A DNA stretch of 64,000 bases from Microbacteriaceae bacterium VKM Ac-2855. GTDB lineage: Bacteria > Actinomycetota > Actinomycetes > Actinomycetales > Microbacteriaceae. The notes under the pieces are model-generated. The model worked only from the letters and a program-made list of their open reading frames with translations. It did not search any database and was not told the origin of the DNA. The position numbers were made by a program, and so were the translations under genes. Below are positions 17,272 through 29,921 of the stretch, piece after piece. How positions within the stretch are numbered: the first letter of the stretch is position 1; every line of letters starts with the position of its first letter. The DNA is taken from contig JABMLG010000006.1 in assembly GCA_013204985.1 (NCBI GenBank), forward strand, positions 124,001 to 188,000, given 5' to 3'.

Positions 17272-18753
17272 GTGGTCTCCAATCGCCTGCCCGTCGACCG
17301 CGTCATCGACGACGACGGTTCGGCGAGCTGGAAGACCTCGCCCGGCGGGCTCGTCACCGCGCTCGAGCCGGTGATGCACGCGAACGAAGGAGCGTGGGTC
17401 GGCTGGCCGGGGGTCGCCAACGAAGAGGTCGAACCGTTCGTGAACGACGGTGTCTACATCGTGCCGGTCGTGCTGAGCGATCAGGAGCTCGAGGAGTACT
17501 ACGAGGGCTTCTCCAACGACACGCTCTGGCCGCTCTACCACGACGTGATCGCCTCACCGACCTACCACCGCGACTGGTGGGACACCTACGTACGGGTCAA
17601 CCGTCGCTTCGCCGAGCGGGCGGCCGCCGTCGTCGACGAGGGCGGTGTCGTCTGGGTGCAGGACTACCAGCTGCAGCTCGTGCCCAAGATGCTGCGCGAG
17701 TTGCGGCCCGACGTCACGATCGGCTTCTTCAACCACATCCCGTTCCCGCCCTACGGCATCTACGCCCAGCTGCCGTGGCGCAAGCAGATCATCGAAGGCC
17801 TGCTCGGGGCGGATGTGATCGGCTTCCAGCGGCAGGGCGACGCGGGCAGCTTCCTCCGCGCGGTCCGCCGCCTCCTCGGCTACGACACCCGCAGCACCGT
17901 GATCGAGGTTCCCGTCGAGGGCGACACCGTCGGGCCGCGGGTCGGGCGCTCCCGACGCGGCGCCACCATCCGTCCCGTCGTCGCGCGACACTTCCCGATC
18001 TCGATCGACTCCGCCGCGTTCGAACGCATGGCGCGCAGCCCCGAGATCCAGGCGCGGGCCACCGAGATCCGCGCCGAGTTGGGCGACCCGGAGGTCGTCA
18101 TCCTGGGCGTCGACCGCCTCGACTACACCAAGGGCATCGGCCACCGGTTGAAGGCCTTCGGCGAGCTCCTGGCCGACAAACGGATCGATCCCGAGAAGGT
18201 CGTGCTCGTGCAGGTGGCCAGCCCGAGTCGCGAGCGGGTCGAGACGTACCGTCAGCTGCGCGACGACATCGAGCTGCAGGTCGGCCGGATCAACGGCGAC
18301 CACGGCTCGCTCGGCCACCCCGCGATCAGCTACTTGCACCACGGCTACCCGCGTGAGGAAATGGTGGCGCTGTATCTCGCGGCCGACGTGATGCTGGTGA
18401 CGGCCCTGCGCGACGGGATGAACCTCGTCGCGAAGGAGTACGTGGCGGCGCGCTTCGACAACGACGGCGTGCTCGTGCTCAGCGAGTTCGCGGGCGCCGC
18501 GGACGAGCTGAAGCAGGCGGTACTGATCAACCCGCACGACATCGAAGGGCTGAAGGATGCGATCGAGGCGGCTGTCACGATGACCAAGTCCGAACGCAGT
18601 CGACGGATGCGGGCTCTACGCCGCCGCGTGCTCGAGAACGACGTGACCAAGTGGTCGGCATCGTTCCTCGACGCTCTCGCCGAGCACGCCGAGAGCCAGA
18701 ACCTGGGCGTGCACCCCGCGCCGCGAACGGCCGAGGAGGCGACGGCGCTGTGA
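17272..18753 (+). CDS. otsA: Trehalose-6-phosphate synthase OtsA
   Basis: GT20 enzyme making trehalose 6-phosphate from UDP-glucose and glucose 6-phosphate. Seen: VSNRLPVDR at the N-terminus, [42 protein letters not shown] and the C-terminal [15 protein letters not shown]. 493 aa from the only in-frame ATG/GTG/TTG (GTG 17272). However, the same frame continues upstream with plausible native sequence ([20 protein letters not shown]), and the GTG start would cut the first beta strand, so the true start is probably upstream at an unusual codon, or the frame is broken. Stop overlaps otsB by 4 nt. Confidence 0.92.
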   Translation: MVSNRLPVDRVIDDDGSASWKTSPGGLVTALEPVMHANEGAWVGWPGVANEEVEPFVNDGVYIVPVVLSDQELEEYYEGFSNDTLWPLYHDVIASPTYHRDWWDTYVRVNRRFAERAAAVVDEGGVVWVQDYQLQLVPKMLRELRPDVTIGFFNHIPFPPYGIYAQLPWRKQIIEGLLGADVIGFQRQGDAGSFLRAVRRLLGYDTRSTVIEVPVEGDTVGPRVGRSRRGATIRPVVARHFPISIDSAAFERMARSPEIQARATEIRAELGDPEVVILGVDRLDYTKGIGHRLKAFGELLADKRIDPEKVVLVQVASPSRERVETYRQLRDDIELQVGRINGDHGSLGHPAISYLHHGYPREEMVALYLAADVMLVTALRDGMNLVAKEYVAARFDNDGVLVLSEFAGAADELKQAVLINPHDIEGLKDAIEAAVTMTKSERSRRMRALRRRVLENDVTKWSASFLDALAEHAESQNLGVHPAPRTAEEATAL

Positions 18754-19565
18754 GCCTCACGGCCGTTCCGCCCGGCCCCGTCTATCCGGGGGTTCCCGAG
18801 AGACTCGTCGCGGCGCTGCGCGAGTTGGCGCGGACGCCGCGGCTCCTCATCGCCCTCGACTTCGACGGCACGCTCGCGCCGGAGGTCGACGACCCGGCGC
18901 GTGCGCGGGCGCTGCCCGAATCGCGCGAGGCGGTGCTCCGGCTGCTCGCATCCACCGGTACCCGCGTGGCGCTGGTCTCGGGGCGGGCGCTGGACAGCCT
19001 CGAAGAGGTCTCGGCCCTGCCCGACACCGCGCTGCTGGTGGGTTCGCACGGCGTGGAGATCCGCCTCGACGACGACGACTCCCTGGCGCTGAGCGCGGGG
19101 GAGCAGGCGAAGGTCGAGCTGCTCGAGGGTGTGCTGAAAGGCATCGCGCGCGGCATTGACAACGTCTGGATCGAGGACAAGCCGGCCGGCTTCGCGCTGC
19201 ACACCCGGCTCGCCACCGACAAGCACAGCCGCGTCGCTCATGTGGTCGCGCTATCGGAGGCACGGGCCGAGGTCGCCGGGGTGCACGTGCGCGAGGGCAA
19301 GAACGTTCTGGAGTTCTCGGTGCGGTCCACGACCAAGGGCGAGGCCGTCGAGCACCTGCGTCGCTACACGGGCGCGACGGCCGTGCTGTACGCGGGCGAC
19401 GACGTGACGGATGAGGACGCGTTCGCCGTTCTCCGCGGCGCCGACGTGGGGGTGAAGAGCGGCGAGGGCACCACCTCCGCCTCGCACCGCGTCCGCGGCC
19501 CGGAGCAGATCGCCCACGTGCTGACGGCGCTCGCCGACTTCCGGGCCGAGGCAGGCCAGGCCTAG
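18750..19565 (+). CDS. otsB: Trehalose-6-phosphate phosphatase OtsB
   Basis: HAD-superfamily phosphatase converting trehalose 6-phosphate to trehalose. 271 aa from GTG 18750, which overlaps the otsA stop (GTGA). Catalytic motif [11 protein letters not shown] (about residues 34-43), motif II in VALVSGR, and motif [12 protein letters not shown]. The two genes form a coupled operon for the stress protectant and cell-envelope precursor trehalose. Confidence 0.94.
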   Translation: MSLTAVPPGPVYPGVPERLVAALRELARTPRLLIALDFDGTLAPEVDDPARARALPESREAVLRLLASTGTRVALVSGRALDSLEEVSALPDTALLVGSHGVEIRLDDDDSLALSAGEQAKVELLEGVLKGIARGIDNVWIEDKPAGFALHTRLATDKHSRVAHVVALSEARAEVAGVHVREGKNVLEFSVRSTTKGEAVEHLRRYTGATAVLYAGDDVTDEDAFAVLRGADVGVKSGEGTTSASHRVRGPEQIAHVLTALADFRAEAGQA

Positions 19566-19640
19566 CGCCTTCAGCCCGCGACCTCTCCGGGACCCAGCAC
19601 AGGGATGGCTCGGCTGTCAAATGCGCCGTCGCGCAGGCGG

Positions 19641-19646
19641 TACCCT
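19641..19646 (+). promoter_or_regulatory. ilvD -10 box (leaderless)
   Basis: TACCCT, then 6 nt, then the ATG at 19653. CTGTCA at 19614-19619 is a possible but distant -35 (21-nt spacer). Confidence 0.5.
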
Positions 19647-19652
19647 CGTAAT

Positions 19653-21347
19653 ATGCCGGAAATCGATTGGAAGCCTCGTTCGCGCACCGTTACGGACGGC
19701 ATCGAGGCGACGACGTCGCGCGGGATGCTGCGCGCCGTGGGAATGGGTGACGACGACTGGGAGAAGCCGCAGATCGGCATCGCCTCGTCCTGGAACGAGA
19801 TCACCCCCTGCAACCTCTCCCTCGAGCGCCTCGCGCGCTCCGCGAAGGAGGGCGTGCACTCGGGTGGCGGGTACCCGCTGCAGTTCGGTACGGTCTCCGT
19901 CTCCGACGGCATCTCGATGGGCCACGAGGGCATGCATTTCTCGCTGGTCTCCCGCGAGGTGATCGCCGACTCCGTCGAGACCGTGATGATGGCCGAACGC
20001 CTCGACGGCTCCGTGCTGCTCGCCGGCTGCGACAAGTCGCTGCCGGGCATGCTGATGGCCGCGGCCCGACTCGATCTCGCCTCCGTCTTCGTCTACGCCG
20101 GATCGATCGCGCCGGGCTGGGTCAAGCTCAGCGACGGCACCGAGAAGGACATCACGATCATCGATTCCTTCGAGGCCGTCGGCGGCGTGAAGGCCGGCAC
20201 GATGTCACTCGAGGACGCGAAGCGCATCGAGTGCGCCTTCGCTCCGGGCGAGGGTTCCTGCGGCGGCATGTACACCGCCAACACCATGGCGAGCGTCGCC
20301 GAGGCGCTCGGCATGTCGATCCCCGGGTCCGCCAGCCCCGCATCCGCCGACCGCCGCCGCGACTACTTCGCGCGCAAGTCGGGCGAGGCCGTCGTGGAGA
20401 TGCTGCGCAAGGGCATCACCGCCCGCGACATCCTCACCAAGGAAGCCTTCGAGAACGCGATCGCCGTCGCCATGGCGTTCGGCGGCTCGACCAACGTCGT
20501 GCTGCACCTGCTCGCGATCGCGAATGAGGCCGAGGTCGAGCTCACCCTCGACGACTTCAACCGCATCGGCGACACCGTGCCGCACATCGGCGACCTCAAG
20601 CCTTTCGGCAAGTACGTGATGAACGACGTCGACCGCCACGGCGGTGTGCCCGTCGTGATGAAGGCCCTGCTCGACGCGGGTCTGCTGCACGGCGACTGCC
20701 TCACCGTCACCGGCAAGACCGTGGCCGAGAACCTCGCCGAGATGGACATCGCTCCGCTGGACGGCGAGGTCATCCGTACCCTCGACAACCCCATCCACGC
20801 CACCGGCGGCCTGACGATCCTCAAGGGATCGTTCGCTCCCGAGGGCGCGGTCGTCAAGACGGCCGGCTTCGACGCCTCGGTGTTCGAGGGCCCGGCTCGT
20901 GTGTTCGAGCGCGAACGCGGTGCGATGGATGCGTTGACCAACGGCGAGATCAACCACGGCGACGTCGTGGTCATCCGCTACGAGGGGCCCAAGGGCGGGC
21001 CCGGGATGCGCGAGATGCTCGCGATCACCGCGGCCATCAAGGGCGCCGGGCTGGGCAAAGATGTACTACTCTTGACCGACGGACGATTCTCAGGCGGCAC
21101 AACCGGCCTGTGCATCGGCCATATAGCACCCGAAGCGGTGGACCAAGGTCCCATCGCCTTCGTGCGCGATGGTGATCTGATTCGGGTCGAAATCGCTGCT
21201 CGCTCCATCGACCTACTTGTCGACGAGTCCGAGCTCGCCGCCCGCCGAGAAGGCTGGGCTCCCCTCCCTCCGCGCTACACCCGCGGTGTCCTCGCCAAGT
21301 ACGCGAAGCTCGTGCACTCGGCCGCCCAAGGCGCCATCACCGGGTAA
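19653..21347 (+). CDS. ilvD: Dihydroxy-acid dehydratase IlvD
   Basis: Fe-S dehydratase forming 2-ketoisovalerate and 2-keto-3-methylvalerate. 564 aa. Cluster-binding motifs CDKSLPGM and [14 protein letters not shown], the third cysteine earlier at ITPCNLSL, and the C-terminal [13 protein letters not shown] are intact. The leaderless promoter fixes the ATG at 19653. Codons 21060-21225 differ from the rest (GTA, CTA, ATA, CAA, TCA, ACA), see findings. First gene of a BCAA block. The gap to ilvB is 87 nt without a hairpin or leader peptide that I can see. Confidence 0.97.
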   Translation: MPEIDWKPRSRTVTDGIEATTSRGMLRAVGMGDDDWEKPQIGIASSWNEITPCNLSLERLARSAKEGVHSGGGYPLQFGTVSVSDGISMGHEGMHFSLVSREVIADSVETVMMAERLDGSVLLAGCDKSLPGMLMAAARLDLASVFVYAGSIAPGWVKLSDGTEKDITIIDSFEAVGGVKAGTMSLEDAKRIECAFAPGEGSCGGMYTANTMASVAEALGMSIPGSASPASADRRRDYFARKSGEAVVEMLRKGITARDILTKEAFENAIAVAMAFGGSTNVVLHLLAIANEAEVELTLDDFNRIGDTVPHIGDLKPFGKYVMNDVDRHGGVPVVMKALLDAGLLHGDCLTVTGKTVAENLAEMDIAPLDGEVIRTLDNPIHATGGLTILKGSFAPEGAVVKTAGFDASVFEGPARVFERERGAMDALTNGEINHGDVVVIRYEGPKGGPGMREMLAITAAIKGAGLGKDVLLLTDGRFSGGTTGLCIGHIAPEAVDQGPIAFVRDGDLIRVEIAARSIDLLVDESELAARREGWAPLPPRYTRGVLAKYAKLVHSAAQGAITG

Positions 21348-21434
21348 CTCCTCCTCTCCTCCCGAGAGAAGCGCGTCACCATCCTCTCCGGGCTCCGGCC
21401 CGAGTCGCATCCCTTCCGAAGGAATCGAAACCGC

Positions 21435-24877
<3,443 letters not shown>

Positions 24878-24891
24878 TCACCCACCCGGTT

Positions 24892-24966
24892 CCGCGAGGG
24901 ACCCCTCCTGTGTTCCAGGGACCCGCCCCGCGGGGGTCCCTCGAACACAGGAGGGGTCCCTCGCGG
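24892..24966. repeat. Intergenic palindromic repeat, copy 1
   Basis: Perfect 24-nt inverted arms (24892-24915 and 24943-24966) enclosing a second inverted pair AGGGACCC/GGGTCCCT (24917-24924 / 24934-24941). Built on GCGAGGGACCCCTCCTGTG. No T-tract. Lies between ilvC and the next gene. Related copies at 27634, 37753 and 50553. Confidence 0.9.
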
Positions 24967-24970
24967 CGGT

Positions 24971-24976
24971 TAAGCT
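24971..24976 (+). promoter_or_regulatory. -10 box of membrane-protein gene (leaderless)
   Basis: TAAGCT, then 6 nt, then the GTG at 24983. It starts 5 nt after the palindrome, so the palindrome occupies the -35 region. Confidence 0.45.
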
Positions 24977-24982
24977 GGTCGG

Positions 24983-25477
24983 GTGAGCAGAGAGCAGGAC
25001 GACGACGCGCTGTCGTGGGCGGGGGAGGGCAGTGACCCGACTCTGGTGCCGACGCACGCGGCCGAGCGGCCCGTGCCGAGCGTTGAGGAACCGGGTTGGC
25101 AGCCGAGCACGAGCCTGTCGGATGCGGATGACGACGCGAACGACGCCGCGCCCGGTGACGCCGCCGCACCCGGTGAGGCCGCCGCATCCTCCGCTCTGCT
25201 CGTCACGATGGGGATCGCCGCCGGTGTGTATCTCCTCTACACGATCGGGTGGATCATCACCGGCACGCGACAGGCGCCGCTGGTCTCCTCCTATGCAACG
25301 GACGTCGTCGGACAATTCATGTACTCCCTCGGCCTGTGGTTCGCAGCGGCCGCCCCGATCGCGTGGTTCGTCGGCGCCCTCTTCCTGACCCGCCGGCTGC
25401 GCGCGCGTACGCGGATCATCTGGCTCGTCCTCGGCATCATCGTGCTGGTGCCGCTGCCGTTCGTGCAGGGAGCGTGA
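24983..25477 (+). CDS. Conserved membrane protein, acidic N-terminus
   Basis: 164 aa. A long acidic cytoplasmic N-terminus (about residues 1-70, Asp/Ala-rich) precedes three hydrophobic helices (about 72-92, 108-130 and 143-160). No family recognised. The next gene starts 2 nt after its stop and has similar topology, so the two probably act together. Confidence 0.72.
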   Translation: MSREQDDDALSWAGEGSDPTLVPTHAAERPVPSVEEPGWQPSTSLSDADDDANDAAPGDAAAPGEAAASSALLVTMGIAAGVYLLYTIGWIITGTRQAPLVSSYATDVVGQFMYSLGLWFAAAAPIAWFVGALFLTRRLRARTRIIWLVLGIIVLVPLPFVQGA

Positions 25478-25479
25478 GA

Positions 25480-25902
25480 ATGACCGACCCCAGCGCATCC
25501 GCTCGTGCGACCCTCGGTAGCCGGACCAGCAAGGCCGCGAAGCCGTCGAAGGTCCGCGTGCCGAGACCGAAACCTGCCACGAGCCCGTGGCTCGGCTGGA
25601 CGATCGCGATCGTCTTCGGCCTCTTCTTCGCTTACGACTTCTGGGAGGCGCTGGGCAACCTGATCGGCCTCGCCAACGTCGCCGCCTCGCTGTCGACCCG
25701 CTTCAGCGCGACGGGCTGGGTGGTGCTGGTCGGCGGCCTGATCCTGCCGATCCTGTGCTTCCTCGCCGCCCTCGTCTTCTCGCGAAGGATGAGCCCCTTC
25801 GCGAAGCTGGCGGTGTTCGTCGTCGCGCTGTGCGCATCCGCTGTACTGGCTCTCGACGTGCAGCTCGTGTTCGGACTCTCGTCGTTGCTGGTGCTGGGCT
25901 AG
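25480..25902 (+). CDS. Conserved membrane protein
   Basis: 140 aa. Basic N-terminus (KAAKPSKVRVPRPKP) and helices at about residues 38-60, 76-98 and 108-138. Pairs with the preceding gene (2-nt gap). Function unknown. The pair lies between ilvC and serA, which carry similar repeat elements at their 3' ends. Confidence 0.72.
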   Translation: MTDPSASARATLGSRTSKAAKPSKVRVPRPKPATSPWLGWTIAIVFGLFFAYDFWEALGNLIGLANVAASLSTRFSATGWVVLVGGLILPILCFLAALVFSRRMSPFAKLAVFVVALCASAVLALDVQLVFGLSSLLVLG

Positions 25903-26027
25903 GGGTCGCTGGGCGGAGCTCGCACGTCACCCGAGGACACGCCCGCACCCCGTGGACTACAGTTGCTGGGGTTGCGCCCCCGCGCGAGTGGCGCGCCGTC
26001 CCACCCCCACTCCGAAGGAATCGTCAC

Positions 26028-27620
26028 GTGACAAAGCCGGTCGTCCTGATCGCCGAAGAACTCTCTCCCGCCACAGTCGACGCCCTCGGGCCCGACTTCG
26101 AGATCCGCAACGTCGACGGCACCGACCGCCCCGCGCTGCTCGAGGCGCTGCGCACCGCGGACGCGATCCTCGTGCGATCCGCGACGCAGGTCGACGCCGA
26201 GGCGATCGCCGCGGCGCCGCAGCTCAAGGTGATCGCCCGTGCCGGCGTGGGCCTGGACAACGTCGACATCAAGGCCGCCACCACGGCCGGTGTGATGGTC
26301 GTCAACGCCCCGACCTCGAACATCATCTCGGCGGCTGAGCTGACCGTCGGTCACATCCTGAGCCTCGCCCGGCACATCCCGCCGGCGCACGCCGCTCTCG
26401 CGCAGGGTCAGTGGAAGCGCTCGAAGTACACCGGCACCGAGCTGTACGAGAAGACCATCGGCATCATCGGCCTCGGTCGCATCGGCGCGCTGATCACGGC
26501 GCGGATGCAGGCCTTCGGCACCAAGGTGGTCGCGTACGACCCCTACGTCACCAGCGCCCGGGCGCAGCAGCTCGGTGTGACGCTGCTCAGCCTCGACGAG
26601 CTGCTCGCGCAGTCCGACTTCATCACGATCCACATGCCGAAGACGCCCGAGACCACGGGCATGATCTCGACCGCACAGCTGAAGCTGATGAAGCCGACCG
26701 CCTACATCGTGAACGTCGCCCGCGGCGGTCTGATCGACGAATCCGCTCTGCACGACGCGCTCGTCGCGGGCGAGATCGCCGGCGCCGGCCTCGACGTGTT
26801 CGTGAGCGAACCGCCGAAGGAGTCGCCGCTGTTGGCGCTCGAGAACGTCATCGTGACCCCGCACCTCGGTGCGTCGACCGATGAGGCGCAGGAGAAGGCC
26901 GGCGTCTCGGTCGCCAAGTCCGTGCGTCTCGCGCTGGCCGGTGAGCTGGTGCCGGATGCGGTCAACGTCGCTGGCGGCGTCATCGACCCGTACGTGCGCC
27001 CCGGGATCCCGCTGGTGGAGAAGCTCGGCCAGGTCTTCGCCGGGCTCGCGCACTCGCCGCTCACCAGCGTCGATGTCGAGGTTCGCGGCGAACTCGTCGA
27101 CTTCGACGTGAAGGTGCTCAAGCTCGCTGCGCTGAAGGGGATCTTCACCAACATCGTGAGCGAGAACGTCTCCTACGTGAACGCACCGCTGCTCGCCGAG
27201 CAGCGCGGCATCGAGGTGCGCCTGATCACGGATGCGGTCTCGGACGAGTACCGCAACCTGATCACCCTCAGTGGTGCGCTCTCGGACGGCTCGCAGATCT
27301 CGGTCGCGGGCACTCTCACCGGGACCAAGCAGGTCGAGAAGATCGTCGGCATCAACGGCTACGACGTCGAGGTCCCGATCGCGAAGCACCACGTGGTCAT
27401 GAGCTACATCGACCGGCCCGGGATCGTCGCCGTCTACGGCAAGGAGTTCGGTGACGCGGCCGTCAACATCGCCGGGATGCAGATCGCGCGCAAGGTCGCG
27501 GGCGGCCGCGCACTCAGCGTCATCACGATCGACTCACCGGCTCCCGAGGGTCTGCTCGAGAAGGTCCGCGTCGCGATCGACGCGGATCTGATGCAGGAGA
27601 TCGACATCACCGAGCAGTAG
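26028..27620 (+). CDS. serA: D-3-phosphoglycerate dehydrogenase (long form)
   Basis: First enzyme of serine synthesis, NAD-dependent. 530 aa from GTG 26028, with GAAGGA 8-13 nt upstream and a TACAGT -10 at 25958-25963. NAD motif GLGRIGALI, catalytic Arg in NVARGGLIDE, Glu in the EPPKESPLL region and His in VTPHLGAST. C-terminal half carries the allosteric substrate-binding and ACT domains (VMSYIDRPGIVAVYGKEFG), as in mycobacterial serine-inhibited enzymes. Confidence 0.96.
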   Translation: MTKPVVLIAEELSPATVDALGPDFEIRNVDGTDRPALLEALRTADAILVRSATQVDAEAIAAAPQLKVIARAGVGLDNVDIKAATTAGVMVVNAPTSNIISAAELTVGHILSLARHIPPAHAALAQGQWKRSKYTGTELYEKTIGIIGLGRIGALITARMQAFGTKVVAYDPYVTSARAQQLGVTLLSLDELLAQSDFITIHMPKTPETTGMISTAQLKLMKPTAYIVNVARGGLIDESALHDALVAGEIAGAGLDVFVSEPPKESPLLALENVIVTPHLGASTDEAQEKAGVSVAKSVRLALAGELVPDAVNVAGGVIDPYVRPGIPLVEKLGQVFAGLAHSPLTSVDVEVRGELVDFDVKVLKLAALKGIFTNIVSENVSYVNAPLLAEQRGIEVRLITDAVSDEYRNLITLSGALSDGSQISVAGTLTGTKQVEKIVGINGYDVEVPIAKHHVVMSYIDRPGIVAVYGKEFGDAAVNIAGMQIARKVAGGRALSVITIDSPAPEGLLEKVRVAIDADLMQEIDITEQ

Positions 27621-27633
27621 CCCGGAACGCACC

Positions 27634-27704
27634 GCGAGGGACCCCTCCTGTGCGCGTCGGACCCGCCCAGCGGGGGTCCCTCGCGCACAGGAGGGGTCCC
27701 TCGC
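27634..27704. repeat. Intergenic palindromic repeat, copy 2
   Basis: Perfect 23-nt arms (27634-27656 / 27682-27704) with an inner GGACCC/GGGTCC pair. Lies between serA and the convergent TetR gene. Outer arm identical to copy 1 over GCGAGGGACCCCTCCTGTG. Confidence 0.9.
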
Positions 27705-27725
27705 AGTAGGGGTGGGTGCGGCGTG

Positions 27726-28298
27726 TCAGGGGCGGCGCAGGCGCCGGATGTCGTCGACGAGGGCGAGCAGCTCGGTGAGGCCGCCGCCGTCCGCCGCGGT
27801 GATCTCCGCGATGGCGGAGTCGCCGGGGAGCAGAGCGGAGTTGTAGTAGAGCCCGTCGCTGATCAGCACGATCGTGCGAGCGATCACCGGGTCGTGCACC
27901 TCGGCCGCAACCGCCTCGAACCAGCTGTCGTGCAGCCGAGCGAGCGCCGCCTTCGCCACGGGCTGATCGCCCTGAGCGAGCCGAGCCGCCGCGAGGATCG
28001 ACCGGTCGAACGGCGTGCCGACCGCGAGCGAGCTGCGCAGGAGCGAATGCACGACGCCCTCCTGCGCCGTCGCGATCGCGGCGATCTCCTCCTCGCGGCG
28101 CGCATCCAATCGCTCGACGAAGCCGGCGACCAGCGCCTCCTTCGAACCGAAGTGGTAGAGCAGCCCGCCCTTGGAGACATCAGCGCGCTTGGCGACGGTG
28201 TCGAAGGTCGCCGCGCGCTCGCCCTGTTCGATCAGCGTCGCCTCGTAGGCATCGAGGATGCGGTCACGGGCGGAGGGGGAGGGCATCGCATCCGGCAT
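27726..28298 (-). CDS. TetR-family transcriptional regulator
   Basis: 190 aa. N-terminal helix-turn-helix (about residues 8-55: AATFDTVAKRADVSKGGLLYHFGSKEALV). The C-terminal ligand domain is of the TetR_C type seen beside MFS pumps. Divergent from the MFS gene with a 75-nt spacer that holds a perfect palindrome, so it most likely represses the pump and itself until an inducer binds. A TACGAT -10 lies 6 nt before the ATG (leaderless). Confidence 0.88.
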   Translation of the reverse strand: MPDAMPSPSARDRILDAYEATLIEQGERAATFDTVAKRADVSKGGLLYHFGSKEALVAGFVERLDARREEEIAAIATAQEGVVHSLLRSSLAVGTPFDRSILAAARLAQGDQPVAKAALARLHDSWFEAVAAEVHDPVIARTIVLISDGLYYNSALLPGDSAIAEITAADGGGLTELLALVDDIRRLRRP

Positions 28299-28304
28299 GG
28301 GTCC

Positions 28305-28310
28305 ATCGTA
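28305..28310 (-). promoter_or_regulatory. -10 box of tetR gene (leaderless)
   Basis: TACGAT on the minus strand, then GGACCC, then the ATG at 28298. Confidence 0.45.
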
Positions 28311-28325
28311 GGTGCTGGCGAATAA

Positions 28326-28344
28326 ACCGTCCAGACGGTACAGT
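28326..28344. promoter_or_regulatory. Probable TetR operator overlapping MFS promoter
   Basis: ACCGTC-CA-GACGGT (28326-28339) is a perfect palindrome. Its last T is the first base of the MFS -10 box TACAGT (28339-28344). This placement would block RNA polymerase. Confidence 0.7.
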
Positions 28345-28373
28345 AGCGGCATCCGCTCCTGAAAGGCAGAACC

Positions 28374-29921
28374 ATGTCGTCCCGCACCGCCCCGCTCGAC
28401 CTCCCCGACGTCTCCGCGCCCGAACCGCGCGCCGGCGCCCGGCAATGGCTCGCGCTCGCAGTGCTGATGCTGCCGGCGATCCTGGTCTCGGTCGATAACA
28501 CCGTGCTGAACTTCGCGCTGCCGGCGATCTCCGAGAGCCTGCGTCCCTCGGGCACGGCTCTGTTGTGGATGATCGACATCTACCCGCTGGTCCTCGCCGG
28601 TCTGCTGGTCTCGATGGGCAGCCTCGGCGACCGGATCGGCCGCCGCAAACTGCTGCTGATCGGTTCGACCGGCTTCGCGCTCGTCTCGATCGCCGCTGCC
28701 TTCGCGACGACCGCGGAGGGGCTCATCGGCGCCCGCGCAGCGCTCGGCTTCTTCGGTGCGATGCTGATGCCGTCGACGCTGTCCCTGCTGCGGAGCGTCT
28801 TCACGAACCGTGACCAGCGCCGGCTCGCGATCGCGGTGTGGGCGAGTGCGTTCGCCGCGGGATCCGCCCTCGGCCCCATCCTCGGCGGACTGCTGCTGCA
28901 GTCGCTGCCGTGGGGCTCGGTCTTCCTGATCGCGGTGCCGGTGCTGCTGCCACTGCTGGTCCTCGTGCCGCTGCTGGTCCCCGAGTCGAAGGACCCGCAT
29001 CCGGGCCCCATCGACCTAGTCTCCATCCTGCTCTCGCTGTTGACGATGGCTCCGATCGTCTTCGGTATCAAGACCCTCGCAGAACACGGTTTCGGTGGTG
29101 CGGACGCGCTGCTGGCCTCCGCCGCGATCGTCGTCGGCATCGTCTCGGGTGTGCTCTTCGTGCGCCGTCAGCTCACACGGCCCGTGCCGATGCTCGAGAT
29201 GCGGCTGTTCCGTCGCGGCTCCTTCAGCGGCGCCGTGTTGGTGAACCTCTTCAGCGTGATCGCGCTGGTGGGTGCGCTGTTCTTCGTGTCGCAGCATCTG
29301 CAGCTCGTTCTCGGACTCTCGCCGTTGGATGCCGGCATGATCCTGGTTCCCGGCCTGATCGTGATGATCGCGGCCGGCCTGGGCATCGTGCCGATCGCCC
29401 GCCGCTTCTCGCCGCGCGTTGTGATCCCCTCCGCGCTCAGCCTCTCGGTGCTCGGCTACGGATCCATCGCACTCACCGGGGGAGCGGTCACTGCGTTCGG
29501 CATCGCCGCCGCCTTCGTGCTGCTCGGGGCTGGCATCGGAGCGGCCGAGACCGTGTCGAACGAGCTGATCATCGCCAGTGCGCCGGCCGAGAAGGCGGGC
29601 GCCGCATCCGCTGTCTCCGAGACCGCGTACGAGCTCGGCGCGGTGCTCGGCACGGCGACGCTCGGCACGATCCTGACGGCGAGCTACCGCGCGGCGGTGG
29701 TGCTGCCGGACGGCCTCTCCGCCGAGCAGGCGCGCGCCGCGGCCGAGACGCTGGGCGGAGCGGTGTCGGTGGCGGATGCGCTGCCGGCCGACCTCGCGGC
29801 TCAGCTGCTCGACTCCGCGCGGCACGCTTTCGACAGCGGCGTCGGTGTAGCGGCGTGGATCGGCGTCGCGCTGATCGTCGCGGCGGCGGTCACCGCCGCC
29901 GTCACCCTGCGCCGGGCGTGA
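28374..29921 (+). CDS. MFS multidrug exporter, 14-helix DHA2 type
   Basis: 515 aa, about 14 hydrophobic helices. Contains SVDNTVLNFALPAISE (about residues 39-54, motif D1 of QacA/SmvA-like pumps) and GSLGDRIGRRK (82-92, motif A). AAAGG Shine-Dalgarno at 28362-28366. Controlled by the adjacent TetR protein. Likely exports lipophilic or cationic compounds, exact substrate unknown. Confidence 0.9.
   Translation: MSSRTAPLDLPDVSAPEPRAGARQWLALAVLMLPAILVSVDNTVLNFALPAISESLRPSGTALLWMIDIYPLVLAGLLVSMGSLGDRIGRRKLLLIGSTGFALVSIAAAFATTAEGLIGARAALGFFGAMLMPSTLSLLRSVFTNRDQRRLAIAVWASAFAAGSALGPILGGLLLQSLPWGSVFLIAVPVLLPLLVLVPLLVPESKDPHPGPIDLVSILLSLLTMAPIVFGIKTLAEHGFGGADALLASAAIVVGIVSGVLFVRRQLTRPVPMLEMRLFRRGSFSGAVLVNLFSVIALVGALFFVSQHLQLVLGLSPLDAGMILVPGLIVMIAAGLGIVPIARRFSPRVVIPSALSLSVLGYGSIALTGGAVTAFGIAAAFVLLGAGIGAAETVSNELIIASAPAEKAGAASAVSETAYELGAVLGTATLGTILTASYRAAVVLPDGLSAEQARAAAETLGGAVSVADALPADLAAQLLDSARHAFDSGVGVAAWIGVALIVAAAVTAAVTLRRA

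Noticed and set aside
17180-17374. Small gene starting at ATG 17180
   Set aside because: The product is a low-complexity Pro/Ser/Arg string running into the otsA coding region in the wrong frame. The ATG is noted only as part of the otsA start problem.
21348-21434. Leader-peptide attenuator or T-box before ilvB
   Set aside because: There is no start codon followed by a run of branched-chain codons, no terminator/antiterminator pair and no T-box sequence in the 87 nt.
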